A DNA stretch of 36,258 bases from a virus. Under the pieces are notes generated by a model, which saw only the letters and a program-made list of their open reading frames with translations, had not been told where the DNA came from and made no database searches. Position 1 is the first letter of the stretch, and every line of letters starts with the position of its first letter. The stretch is taken from IMG/VR virus record IMGVR_UViG_3300032046_000105, positions 1 to 36,258 of that record; one strand, 5' to 3'. Positions 25,050-31,647 of the stretch are shown in pieces. The position numbers and the translations under genes are program-made.

Positions 25050-25339
25050 GCCAACTTCAGGCGGTCTATCTGACGGCGAATTATTACGCGGCGGACGATC
25101 TGCAGCAGCGGATGCACCGGCGGGCGGTGGGGTTGTTGTGCGAGTTGCTGCTGGAGGAGGTCGAGGGGCCGGTGGCGGATCTGGGGAAGCGGGTGCAGAC
25201 GCTGGCGGATGAGGTGACGGAACTAGAGAGGGCGCTGAAGATCTCGCTGACGGTGGCGTCAACGGATGGGAGGAGGATGTATGGAAAAAGGAAACAAAGT
25301 ATCCGTGGATGGCGACAAAAAATGTCGCTCAGCGGATGA
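25046..25339 (+). CDS. Unknown protein with coiled coil
   Basis: This 97-residue protein begins MSQLQAVYLTANYYAADDLQQRMHRR. The middle VADLGKRVQTLADEVTELERALKI is a likely coiled coil and the C-terminus is basic. ATGA overlap with the RHH gene puts it in the same transcript. No function is recognised. Confidence 0.55.
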   Translation: MSQLQAVYLTANYYAADDLQQRMHRRAVGLLCELLLEEVEGPVADLGKRVQTLADEVTELERALKISLTVASTDGRRMYGKRKQSIRGWRQKMSLSG

Positions 25340-25354
25340 AGATAGGAGGCTGAG

Positions 25355-25621
25355 ATGAGGAAGAAATTGGCGGCGACGGTGATCATGCTGGTGGTGTTGT
25401 TTGGCCTGGCGCTGGCGGGGTGCGGGCCGCAGAAGGAGCGCCCCAATCGTATCGAAACTCAGACGTTCCTGCTGGTCGGGGTGATGTATGAAATCCGAGG
25501 CCAGAATTTCGAGGTGGTGGATAGCCAATTTTGTTTTTTGTGGGATGAGGTTTGCATGGGCAACCCGTGGGGGTTCGCACCGAGCGCTCTCCCTGAGGGG
25601 TTGCCGATCCCGGAGGAATGA
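25355..25621 (+). CDS. Small lipoprotein
   Basis: This 88-residue protein has a signal peptide (MRKKLAATVIMLVVLFGLALAGC) ending in the lipobox LALAGC, so it should be anchored in a membrane. The mature part, about 66 residues, has two further Cys (FCFLWDEVCMG). Its promoter-proximal position and surface location are compatible with superinfection exclusion or host alteration, which is inference only. Confidence 0.6.
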   Translation: MRKKLAATVIMLVVLFGLALAGCGPQKERPNRIETQTFLLVGVMYEIRGQNFEVVDSQFCFLWDEVCMGNPWGFAPSALPEGLPIPEE

Positions 25622-25714
25622 ATGGTCATTGTTACATTGACGCTGGCCTGGTTGTTGATCTTGATTATTTTGTGCCTAATCGTAGTCCTGTTTCCCGGCG
25701 TGATCCATTTTTGA
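25622..25714 (+). CDS. 30-residue membrane peptide
   Basis: ATG at 25622 directly follows the lipoprotein stop. The peptide MVIVTLTLAWLLILIILCLI continues VVLFPGVIHF, a single transmembrane helix. GGAGG (25613-25617) serves as its ribosome binding site inside the preceding gene. A real micro-protein is plausible. Confidence 0.5.
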   Translation: MVIVTLTLAWLLILIILCLIVVLFPGVIHF

Positions 25715-25780
25715 GAGGCAGGTAATCCGCGGATTGGACGGATTAGGTGGATTGGATCAATGAATAAGAAGTTAAACAAA

Positions 25781-25817
25781 TTCCCGACGGTGGGCTGAGG
25801 GGCTGCACCATCGGGAA
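25781..25817 (+). promoter_or_regulatory. Leader hairpin next to the ribosome binding site of 25829
   Basis: TTCCCGACGGTG (25781-25792) pairs with CACCATCGGGAA (25806-25817) with one mismatch. AAGGAG follows at once, so the stem can influence translation or stability. Confidence 0.6.
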
Positions 25818-25828
25818 AAGGAGAAACT

Positions 25829-26068
25829 ATGGCTGATTGTACCATACCCCAAAAAACCAAGAAAAAATTGATCTGGCTGAGCCGGAGCGGGCCGGCGTTC
25901 GAAGTCCCTGAATATCAGGGAGTCAATGCGCTGGCGTTCGTGCAGGCGCTGTTTGGCGCGGCGTGGGCGGCGGAGTTTGCCGGCCAGGGCGGGAGCGTGA
26001 CGCTGCTGGCGGGGCAGATCCGGTATGAGGCGCGGCGGCGTGTGGCAATATTGGTGGAAGAAGAATAA
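25829..26068 (+). CDS. Unknown small protein
   Basis: This 79-residue protein (MADCTIPQKTKKKLIWLSRSG, then NALAFVQALFGAAWAAEFA) has a good AAGGAG site after a stem-loop. No family is recognised. The length and charge pattern suggest a small cytoplasmic protein. Confidence 0.5.
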   Translation: MADCTIPQKTKKKLIWLSRSGPAFEVPEYQGVNALAFVQALFGAAWAAEFAGQGGSVTLLAGQIRYEARRRVAILVEEE

Positions 26069-26069
26069 T

Positions 26070-26100
26070 CCGCGGATTGAACGGATTGAACGGATGAAGA
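26070..26100 (+). repeat. AACGGAT/GATTGAACGGATTGAACGG repeat
   Basis: Short units of GATTGAACGG lie between the 25829 and 26115 genes, related to the other AACGGAT arrays. Confidence 0.6.
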
Positions 26101-26114
26101 GAAAGGAAGAAAAA

Positions 26115-26750
26115 ATGAAAGCGAAACTTGTGAGTTATTGGAAGAATTTGCCCAGGTGGGTATGTCTGGCCGGGGTGATGTTGCTGGGGTTGTTTCCGGT
26201 GGGGGGCTGTGGGGGGCAGCAGGAGCCAGATGGACAGGAGTCGGCGGCGCTGCTGTTGAGCGCGGCGACGACGATGAAAATTGCAGATGGGGTGGTGTAT
26301 GGGACGGGGGTGGGGACGAATATCTGGGCGACGCAGCGGGTGCTTTCGAGCGCGCCGAATGCGTTTGCGATTATGGATGCGACCAAAACCTACGTGATCT
26401 TTGCCACGCCGACGGCGAATATGGGGAATGGAAATTATAGCTGGTGGTTTGCATTAGCAGATATCCGAAAATTCCAGCTGACGAGCCAGGCGATTGCACG
26501 ATTGCCGCAGTTTGGGAATATGGCGAACAACTCGACATTCTCCGGATTGGTGAATACGGCGGACCGCATGGGTTGGAGGGTGGTGCCTCCCAAGGATTTG
26601 CCGTGGGAGTTTCGGTTAAGCCTTCAGTCGGCGATCACGTGGCTGGCTACGAGCTGTGGGCAGGCGCTGACGGATTTCCTGGTGGTACCTATTTTTTCAG
26701 TGGATGGTTGGAAAGAGCCGTTGATCGAGTATTTGCCGACGGACTCGTGA
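26115..26750 (+). CDS. Lipoprotein of unknown function
   Basis: This 211-residue protein has a signal peptide (WVCLAGVMLLGLFPVGGC) with a Gly-Gly-Cys lipobox. The mature part begins GGQQEPDGQESAALLL, followed by a folded-looking region (NAFAIMDATKTYVIFATP; WWFALADIRKF). ATG at 26115 is preceded by A-rich sequence; 26094 is an alternative start. It is the second lipoprotein in the early operon. No domain is recognised. Confidence 0.6.
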   Translation: MKAKLVSYWKNLPRWVCLAGVMLLGLFPVGGCGGQQEPDGQESAALLLSAATTMKIADGVVYGTGVGTNIWATQRVLSSAPNAFAIMDATKTYVIFATPTANMGNGNYSWWFALADIRKFQLTSQAIARLPQFGNMANNSTFSGLVNTADRMGWRVVPPKDLPWEFRLSLQSAITWLATSCGQALTDFLVVPIFSVDGWKEPLIEYLPTDS

Positions 26751-26764
26751 AAGCGATGTCAAAG

Positions 26765-26810
26765 GGATTGCTTCGGGCCGGGAAGATCATCCGGCCCTCG
26801 CAATGACATG
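26765..26810. repeat. REP-like hairpin
   Basis: Nested stems ATTGC/GCAAT and GGGCCGG/CCGGCCC enclose a 9-nt loop. The outer ATTGCTTCGGG and CCTCGCAATGACA match a REP-type element widespread in bacterial chromosomes. It lies between the lipoprotein and zinc-ribbon genes. Confidence 0.65.
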
Positions 26811-26812
26811 AG

Positions 26813-26849
26813 CCTGGCCGGGCGGAATGCCTTCGCCCGCCTGGCCAGG
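26813..26849. repeat. Second stem-loop before the zinc-ribbon gene
   Basis: CCTGGCC / GGCCAGG outer stem with inner GGGCG / CGCCC, loop of nine. It comes just before AGAGGA and the ATG at 26869. No T-run, so not a standard terminator. Confidence 0.55.
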
Positions 26850-26868
26850 TCAATCAGAGGAATTGATT

Positions 26869-27288
26869 ATGGATGTTTACACGATTGAAAATCCTAATGC
26901 AAATTACTTGGAATTATTGGCCGGTCTAAGAGATAAGGGTTTAATCGAGATGGAAATTCATGTGATTGTGAGAATTCGTGATGCTGACCAAAAAAAAGGT
27001 ACAGACCGGGTTATTGATAGATCTAAGCCCCAATATCATAGACCGGATAATCTTCAGTTCAAATGCCCCAAGTGCGGGATGAATCAGAGGAAATCCAAGC
27101 ACGGGGATTTGTGCTGGCGTTGCCAGAAGAAGGCTGATGCTATCAACCAGGTTCATGCACCGATTAGCATTACTCCATCAGGCAATCCACCGCAGGCAAG
27201 AGAGCATGAGTCAAATCCGTTGTTCGCAAAAACAGAAGGATTCCGTACTCAGTCGGACGGAGTGATTAGAGCTAAAAAGTTGGGATGA
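26869..27288 (+). CDS. Small zinc-ribbon protein
   Basis: This 139-residue protein has a CPKCG ... CWRCQKK pair (two CxxC about 14 residues apart, near residues 65-85) in a basic context, a probable zinc ribbon. The frame starts at 26869 after AGAGGA; the upstream in-frame part lies in a hairpin. Codon use is more AT-rich than its neighbours, suggesting separate acquisition. Function unknown. Confidence 0.65.
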   Translation: MDVYTIENPNANYLELLAGLRDKGLIEMEIHVIVRIRDADQKKGTDRVIDRSKPQYHRPDNLQFKCPKCGMNQRKSKHGDLCWRCQKKADAINQVHAPISITPSGNPPQAREHESNPLFAKTEGFRTQSDGVIRAKKLG

Positions 27289-27290
27289 CG

Positions 27291-27412
27291 GTCAACGGTT
27301 CGCTGAGAGCGCTCTCCGCGAACGGATAAGAAACGGATCAGCGACTGACGGATTGCCGCAATCCGCGTCGATGTCAACAAGTCAACGGATCAGAAACGGA
27401 TCAACGGATGAA
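27291..27412 (+). repeat. Repeat cluster: palindrome, AACGGAT units and 17-bp palindrome copy 3
   Basis: A 26-bp palindrome with one mismatch (27298-27323) is followed by several AACGGAT units, then the exact CGGATTGCCGCAATCCG (27349-27365), then more AACGGAT units up to the next start. No gene is seen. Confidence 0.75.
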
Positions 27413-27791
27413 TAACACCGAAGATAACAATGCGAAGAAACCGAAACCGGTAAAGCGGAAAACAGGTAGACAGGTGAGGGAGCGAGATCTGCCGATCCGG
27501 TTGGAGGTGGATGGGATGCCGGATGCGGAGGGGGAGCTGAGGACGCTGAAGGCCACCGATTTAGTGGAGTTCAACCGGATTGCGGAGTGTGAGTTCGTGA
27601 CGATCGTGCTGGGTCTGATGGGGGAGTATGGGGCGGTGCGGGTGCGGGAGGTGTGCATCGAGGCGGCGTTCCGGCTGGATATCTCGATCGAGACGGCGAA
27701 GAGGTATTTGCTGAAGCATAGCGCGTTTTCGGCGGAGTTCGAAATCGAGAAGGGTTGGGTGCGGGAGCGCGTAAAAAATAAGCGGAAATGA
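27408..27791 (+). CDS. Unknown protein with possible DNA-binding helices
   Basis: This 127-residue protein has a Lys/Arg-rich N-terminus (KKPKPVKRKTGRQVRERD), then VREVCIEAAFRLDISIETAKRYLLKHSA, which reads like a winged-helix recognition region. Part of the start codes for the ACAGGTAGACAGG repeat. No family is assigned. Confidence 0.5.
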   Translation: MNNTEDNNAKKPKPVKRKTGRQVRERDLPIRLEVDGMPDAEGELRTLKATDLVEFNRIAECEFVTIVLGLMGEYGAVRVREVCIEAAFRLDISIETAKRYLLKHSAFSAEFEIEKGWVRERVKNKRK

Positions 27792-27823
27792 GCGCTTTTT
27801 GCGGTCCCCTCTATTTAAAAGAG

Positions 27824-27860
<37 letters not shown>

Positions 27861-27924
27861 ATCTGTCAACGGATTATGAGAGCGGATTGAACGGATGAGA
27901 AACGGATAGGAATTGAAGAGTGAT

Positions 27925-28449
27925 ATGTTGATCGGTGATTGGAACGATTTGGAGCGACATTTGAGCATGGGGCTGAAGATCATCTCTGTGGAGGTGGGGG
28001 AGGGGGCGGAGACGATCATTATGGCGGAGATCCCGGAGGAAGTCAGGATGGAGATGGAATCGAAAACGAAGAAGCGGAAACCTAGCCTGGTGGAGGTGAT
28101 GAGGACGCTGGCGGGGCGGGCGGAGCTGGAAAGAGGGCAGGTGCAGCGGATGGAGCTGTCGGGGGGGCTGGGGATCGATATGATGTGTGGGATCGATGGA
28201 AAGCGGCGATTGCAGATCTGGCGGGAGGGAGTCTCTCCGGCGGCGAGGGAGTGGGGGATCGTGGTGGGGGTCTGCCCTGGGGCGCCGAAGAGGGTGGAGT
28301 ATACGCAGTTTACGAGTAAGGGGAGGTGGTATTTGAGGGGGGAATGGAAGGAAACAGGTAGACAGGTAGAGAAGGAAACAGGTAGACAGGTGGAGAAGAA
28401 AACAGGGAAACAGGTAGACAGGAAGGAAGGGGATGATGAGCAAGAATAG
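27925..28449 (+). CDS. Unknown protein with duplicated N-terminal segment
   Basis: This 174-residue protein opens MLIGDWNDLERHLSMGLKII and its first roughly 40 residues reappear in the small ORF at 28734-28856. The C-terminal 30 residues (KETGRQVEKETGRQVEKK) are a direct reading of the ACAGGTAG DNA repeat, so this tail may be non-functional. No family recognised; middle GLGIDMMCGIDGKRRLQIW. Confidence 0.55.
   Translation: MLIGDWNDLERHLSMGLKIISVEVGEGAETIIMAEIPEEVRMEMESKTKKRKPSLVEVMRTLAGRAELERGQVQRMELSGGLGIDMMCGIDGKRRLQIWREGVSPAAREWGIVVGVCPGAPKRVEYTQFTSKGRWYLRGEWKETGRQVEKETGRQVEKKTGKQVDRKEGDDEQE
28351..28424 (+). repeat. ACAGGTAGACAGGTAG repeat
   Basis: Several purine-rich, near-perfect units of GAAACAGGTAGACAGGTAGAG type are read as the C-terminal ETGRQVEK repeats. 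Related pieces lie at 27461-27478 and 28708-28725. Confidence 0.75.
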
Positions 28450-28675
28450 CAGGATTTGCCTGGTGCAGTTGGTGGAGGAGCGGGTGAATGTTTTGATGCG
28501 CAGCGATCGGATGCAGGCGAATATACTGACCGTGGATTATCCACGGGTGACGGTGATCGGGGTGTACCGCGAGAGGGAGGGGGAGTTGGAGAGCCGGAGA
28601 TACCGGCCATATCACTACCGGTCCGGGCTGAGACACCGACGGTATTTAAGAATATTGGGAAGGCATGAGGAATAG
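28436..28675 (+). CDS. Unknown small protein
   Basis: This protein of about 79 residues starts MSKNSRICLVQLVEERVNVL (or one codon earlier), overlaps the previous gene by 14 bases and ends in an Arg/Tyr-rich stretch (YRPYHYRSGLRHRRYL). Possibly nucleic-acid binding by charge; no family recognised. Confidence 0.5.
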   Translation: MSKNSRICLVQLVEERVNVLMRSDRMQANILTVDYPRVTVIGVYREREGELESRRYRPYHYRSGLRHRRYLRILGRHEE

Positions 28676-28733
28676 TCTGCTGGTCGGCTAGTCGGCTGGT
28701 CAAGATAGAGGAGCAGGTAGACAAGGAGAATGT

Positions 28734-28856
28734 ATGTTGATCGGTGATTGGAACGATTTGGAGCGGCATTTGAGCCTGGGGCTGAGGATCGTTGGCGTGG
28801 AGGTGGGGAGGGATGGGACGCCGATCATTACGGCGGAGATTCCGGAGGAGGAGTGA
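28734..28856 (+). CDS. 40-residue partial paralogue of the 27925 product
   Basis: MLIGDWNDLERHLSLGLRIV, then GVEVGRDGTPIITAEIPEEE, is nearly the same at DNA and protein level as the first 40 codons of 27925-28449. AAGGAG precedes it and its stop overlaps the methyltransferase start (TGATGA). It could be a real mini-protein or a translational lead for the methyltransferase. Confidence 0.55.
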   Translation: MLIGDWNDLERHLSLGLRIVGVEVGRDGTPIITAEIPEEE

Positions 28857-29743
28857 TGAATGAGCTGGCTCTATTTGCCGGAGCGGGCGGCGGATTGCTT
28901 GGCAGCAGGTTGCTCGGATGGCGAGCGGTCTGTTATGTCGAATGCAACAAATACTGTGTTGAAGTGCTCAAGGCTCGCATTCAGGATGGATGTCTCGATG
29001 ATGCTCCCATCTGGGACGATGTTCGAACCTTCGACGGGTGTCCCTGGGCTGGATCAGTGGATATTGTCACTGCGGGATTCCCGTGCCAGCCGTTCAGTGG
29101 AGCGGGCAGGCAGCTCGGAGAGCATGACTCCCGCAACCTTTGGCCGGACACCCTTCGCATTATTCGAGAAGTCAGGCCCGAATGGGTTTTACTGGAGAAT
29201 GTCTCAAGGCTGCTTTCCAGCGCTTATGTTCGACGAATTTTCGGAGACCTGGCCGAGAGCGGGTACGATGCGGAATGGGATTGCATACCGGCGTGCGCCA
29301 TTGGCGCCCCTCACATCCGAGATCGGGTCTGGATTGTGGCCCACGCCTGTGGTCAGCCGGGGGGACTATGTTTACAGCCACGGGTGGAAGGCGTTGAAGC
29401 TGGCGGGGGCGGTCAAGATGTTTCCGACGCCGACCGCCAACGATGCCAGACAGAGATTCAACACATCGCCGGGATCGAACCATCCGCGCCCGAATTTGGC
29501 GGCGATGGCGAAGTACGATATGTTCCCGACTCCAGTGGCGACGAACTGGAAGAATCGGACGACCTGCGAGCATTCGAGGGACTTGCAAAAGGCGGTTGGT
29601 GGGATGCTGAACCCGGATTGGGAAGAGTGGTTGATGGGATGGCCCATCGGGTGGACCGCGTTACAGCCATTGGAAACGGGCAAGTTCCGGCAGTGGTTAG
29701 AGTTGCATGGGAATACCTGTTAAGACAAGTATATGAGAAATAG
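28856..29743 (+). CDS. C5-cytosine DNA methyltransferase
   Basis: This 295-residue protein has the ordered motifs of the Dcm/HhaI family: FAGAGG (residues 7-12), PCQPFSGAG with the catalytic C77, ENV (114-116), the motif VIII-like HIRDRVW (153-159) and the late GNGQVP (273-278). It would methylate host or phage DNA, usually as protection from restriction. The start overlaps the preceding ORF (TGATG) behind GGAGGAGG. It lacks a companion restriction gene. A second, fully open frame of 287 codons runs through the same DNA. Confidence 0.9.
   Translation: MNELALFAGAGGGLLGSRLLGWRAVCYVECNKYCVEVLKARIQDGCLDDAPIWDDVRTFDGCPWAGSVDIVTAGFPCQPFSGAGRQLGEHDSRNLWPDTLRIIREVRPEWVLLENVSRLLSSAYVRRIFGDLAESGYDAEWDCIPACAIGAPHIRDRVWIVAHACGQPGGLCLQPRVEGVEAGGGGQDVSDADRQRCQTEIQHIAGIEPSAPEFGGDGEVRYVPDSSGDELEESDDLRAFEGLAKGGWWDAEPGLGRVVDGMAHRVDRVTAIGNGQVPAVVRVAWEYLLRQVYEK
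28860..29723 (+). CDS. Overlapping +1-frame ORF inside the cytosine methyltransferase gene
   Basis: This 287-codon frame starts at an ATG four bases after the methyltransferase start and ends 20 bases before its stop. The translated text contains ETWPRAGTMRNGIAYR, GSGLWPTPVV, MFPTPTANDA, MFPTPVATNW and LNPDWEEWLMGWPIGW, which I recognise from memory as a recurrent phage protein family often found near such methyltransferases. I cannot decide by eye whether it is translated. The methyltransferase motif RVWIVAHA is read here as SGLWPTP, so similarity could simply follow methyltransferase conservation. Function unknown. Confidence 0.4.
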   Translation: MSWLYLPERAADCLAAGCSDGERSVMSNATNTVLKCSRLAFRMDVSMMLPSGTMFEPSTGVPGLDQWILSLRDSRASRSVERAGSSESMTPATFGRTPFALFEKSGPNGFYWRMSQGCFPALMFDEFSETWPRAGTMRNGIAYRRAPLAPLTSEIGSGLWPTPVVSRGDYVYSHGWKALKLAGAVKMFPTPTANDARQRFNTSPGSNHPRPNLAAMAKYDMFPTPVATNWKNRTTCEHSRDLQKAVGGMLNPDWEEWLMGWPIGWTALQPLETGKFRQWLELHGNTC

Positions 29744-29768
29744 TTGGAGCCAATCAGTCCGAGGAAGT

Positions 29769-29793
29769 CGAAGGGCTTCCCGCCCTTAGGAGG
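29769..29793 (+). promoter_or_regulatory. Small hairpin and strong Shine-Dalgarno for the 29798 gene
   Basis: AAGGGC / GCCCTT forms a short stem just before TTAGGAGGT, deciding the GTG start at 29798. Confidence 0.5.
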
Positions 29794-29797
29794 TACC

Positions 29798-30052
29798 GTG
29801 AAACATAAATTACAAAAACTCCCAATCCAGCCTGCGCACAAATTCAACAAGGGCGATCTGGCGATCACGCAAGTGCCGCTCAATGCTGCCTTCCCACGCT
29901 ACTTCATCCCCCTGGGCAGCCGGGTAACAGTAGCGGATGTATATCCTGCCAACGGTCACATTACCTATCTGGTGCTGGACGATCAGGATCATTCCGCCCT
30001 GGTGGACGAGACCGCGCTGGAGAGGACGGATGAATGCCTGAATATAGTCTGA
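29798..30052 (+). CDS. Unknown small protein
   Basis: This 84-residue protein begins at GTG (MKHKLQKLPIQPAHKFNKGDL) behind TTAGGAGGT; an in-frame TTG at 29744 is less likely. GSRVTVADVYPANGHITYLVLDD suggests a small beta-barrel-like fold. No function is recognised. Confidence 0.55.
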   Translation: MKHKLQKLPIQPAHKFNKGDLAITQVPLNAAFPRYFIPLGSRVTVADVYPANGHITYLVLDDQDHSALVDETALERTDECLNIV

Positions 30053-30366
30053 CCTGGACTGAATTTGCGGAGATCGCGGCGTTGGGGATGGAGTGCGACC
30101 ACGTGATCCTGCGGGATGGTATCCCGGAGATCCACGGGAATGCGACGGAGGCGGCGATGGCGGAACTCGAAAAGCGCAAGAAGAAAAAGCCTGGCATGAC
30201 AGCCAGGCTGAGCGATCTGTTTACACGAGCGACCCAAAACCAGGGTAGGCCGCAGCGGATCGAGAACCTGGGCGGCGGGCTGGGGATCTGGAGGAGGGAA
30301 GGCCAGGAGCGTTCTATGGGAGTGCGCATGGTTATTTATACCCAAAACATGAGGAGCTGGAGCTGA
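30034..30366 (+). CDS. Unknown small protein
   Basis: This 110-residue protein overlaps the previous gene by 19 bases. It begins MPEYSLTWTEFAEIAALGME and has a basic middle (ELEKRKKKKPGMTARLSDLFTR). Unknown; the size and charge resemble small phage DNA-associated proteins. Confidence 0.5.
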   Translation: MPEYSLTWTEFAEIAALGMECDHVILRDGIPEIHGNATEAAMAELEKRKKKKPGMTARLSDLFTRATQNQGRPQRIENLGGGLGIWRREGQERSMGVRMVIYTQNMRSWS

Positions 30367-30383
30367 GGAAAATCTATCGCTAC

Positions 30384-30614
30384 ATGGCTCATCAATTAGC
30401 AAATCATATCGTACCCGATTATCCACCGGATAGTGTATATAAGCTGGAGAAGAGAATCAATGATCATTTGGAGAGTTTGGAGTTGGAGCCGATCTATCTG
30501 ACGAATAAACCGCTGATGGAAGTGATGTCAATGGGGTCAACATCACAATCGACGATGCCCGCAGACATCATCGTAGTCGGCGATGTGGTCACCGATCGGT
30601 CACACAAGAAATGA
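30384..30614 (+). CDS. Unknown small protein
   Basis: This 76-residue protein (MAHQLANHIVPDYPPDSVYK) has no clear ribosome binding site and no recognised motif. It precedes a possible 27-codon ORF and the adenine methyltransferase. Base composition is more AT-rich than the early genes on its left. Confidence 0.45.
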   Translation: MAHQLANHIVPDYPPDSVYKLEKRINDHLESLELEPIYLTNKPLMEVMSMGSTSQSTMPADIIVVGDVVTDRSHKK

Positions 30615-30694
30615 TGATGCTCCAGCGAATTTTCCACCTGGTGGACTCGTTGGAAATGGCGATGGGATATCTAAATGACTTATACAGGCGGTAA
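30611..30694 (+). CDS. Possible 27-residue micro-ORF before the adenine methyltransferase
   Basis: MMMLQRIFHLVDSLEMAMGY continues LNDLYRR. It overlaps the previous stop and the next start, which may serve translational coupling. Translation is uncertain. Confidence 0.3.
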   Translation: MMMLQRIFHLVDSLEMAMGYLNDLYRR

Positions 30695-31397
30695 GAACGG
30701 TTCTGGTGTCTACCAGATCATCATCAACCAAATGCCCCCACATCGTATCTATGTCGAAGCGTTCCTCGGCAGTGGGGCGATCTTGCGAAACAAGCGTCCG
30801 GCCCCGATCGCCAACATCGGCATAGATAGAGATGACGACGTGATCAAAAATTTTTATCCCCGCGATATACCCGGTCTGGAGTTGCGTTGCGTCGATGCGT
30901 TGGAGTGGATGACTGACGATATTCGGGGTGTCTTGCGTAATCCCGACACCCTACTTTATCTCGACCCGCCCTATCTCATGGAGACTCGCAGTTCACAGCA
31001 GCGATATTATCGATGGGAAATGACCCGTATTGATCATGTCCGTTTACTTGACATTATCCGGTTTTTGCCTTGTCTGGTGATGTTGTCTGGATATTATAGT
31101 GATCTCTACGTTAATGGTCTGGCCGGTTGGCGATCATTACAATATCCGTCTCGCACTCGCGGCGGGAAGATTGCTACCGAATGGCTCTGGATGAATTACC
31201 CTGAGCCGTTCGAGCTGCACGATTATCATTATTTGGGGAAAAACTTTCGGGAGCGAGAGCGCATCAAACGCAAGAAGGCTCGCTGGCTCGATAAATTACA
31301 GTGCATGTCCCTGCTCGAGCGTTACGCTATCCTGGATGCGATTCGGGGTTTACAGCACCATGATGAAGTTATTCAAAAGGAGGCATATAGGCAATGA
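30675..31397 (+). CDS. D12-class adenine-N6 DNA methyltransferase
   Basis: This 240-residue protein has motif I FLGSGA (residues 30-35) and the catalytic DPPY (97-100), in the order of D12 class adenine methyltransferases such as Dam. It would methylate adenine in a short site that cannot be predicted here. It is AT-richer than its neighbours, which suggests recent acquisition. The next gene overlaps by ATGA. No partner nuclease is visible. Confidence 0.85.
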   Translation: MTYTGGKNGSGVYQIIINQMPPHRIYVEAFLGSGAILRNKRPAPIANIGIDRDDDVIKNFYPRDIPGLELRCVDALEWMTDDIRGVLRNPDTLLYLDPPYLMETRSSQQRYYRWEMTRIDHVRLLDIIRFLPCLVMLSGYYSDLYVNGLAGWRSLQYPSRTRGGKIATEWLWMNYPEPFELHDYHYLGKNFRERERIKRKKARWLDKLQCMSLLERYAILDAIRGLQHHDEVIQKEAYRQ

Positions 31398-31639
31398 TTC
31401 AAAACAATGAGAGTGCCGGTCGCAGGCGATCGGTCGAGGCTTTCCGGGTCATTGGAGCATTGAGGCGGAGGGTGGCGGCGCTGGAGGCGGAGCTGATCGA
31501 GGAGCGGGTGCTGACGGCGGAGTTGACGGACCGGCTGGAGATCTGCCGGGAGTGCCCAGCGGGGATGATTCAGACGGCAGTTTGCTGCGCGGCCCTCGGG
31601 GAGAGCGCTCGGGCGAACCCTCTGCAAGTAGATGAATGA
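31394..31639 (+). CDS. Unknown coiled-coil protein
   Basis: This 81-residue protein has an extended helix (IGALRRRVAALEAELIEERVLTAELTDRLE) and a Cys-containing tail (CRECPAGMIQTAVCC). ATGA overlap with the adenine methyltransferase. Unknown function. Confidence 0.5.
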   Translation: MIQNNESAGRRRSVEAFRVIGALRRRVAALEAELIEERVLTAELTDRLEICRECPAGMIQTAVCCAALGESARANPLQVDE

Positions 31640-31647
31640 GGATTAAC

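Noticed and set aside
25760-25798. 12-codon leader peptide MNKKLNKFPTVG before 25829
   Set aside because: It ends inside the hairpin and looks attenuator-like, but has no convincing ribosome binding site and no enriched regulatory codon.
26444-26806. 120-codon frame overlapping the second lipoprotein
   Set aside because: It is out of phase with the lipobox gene and runs into the REP-like hairpin.
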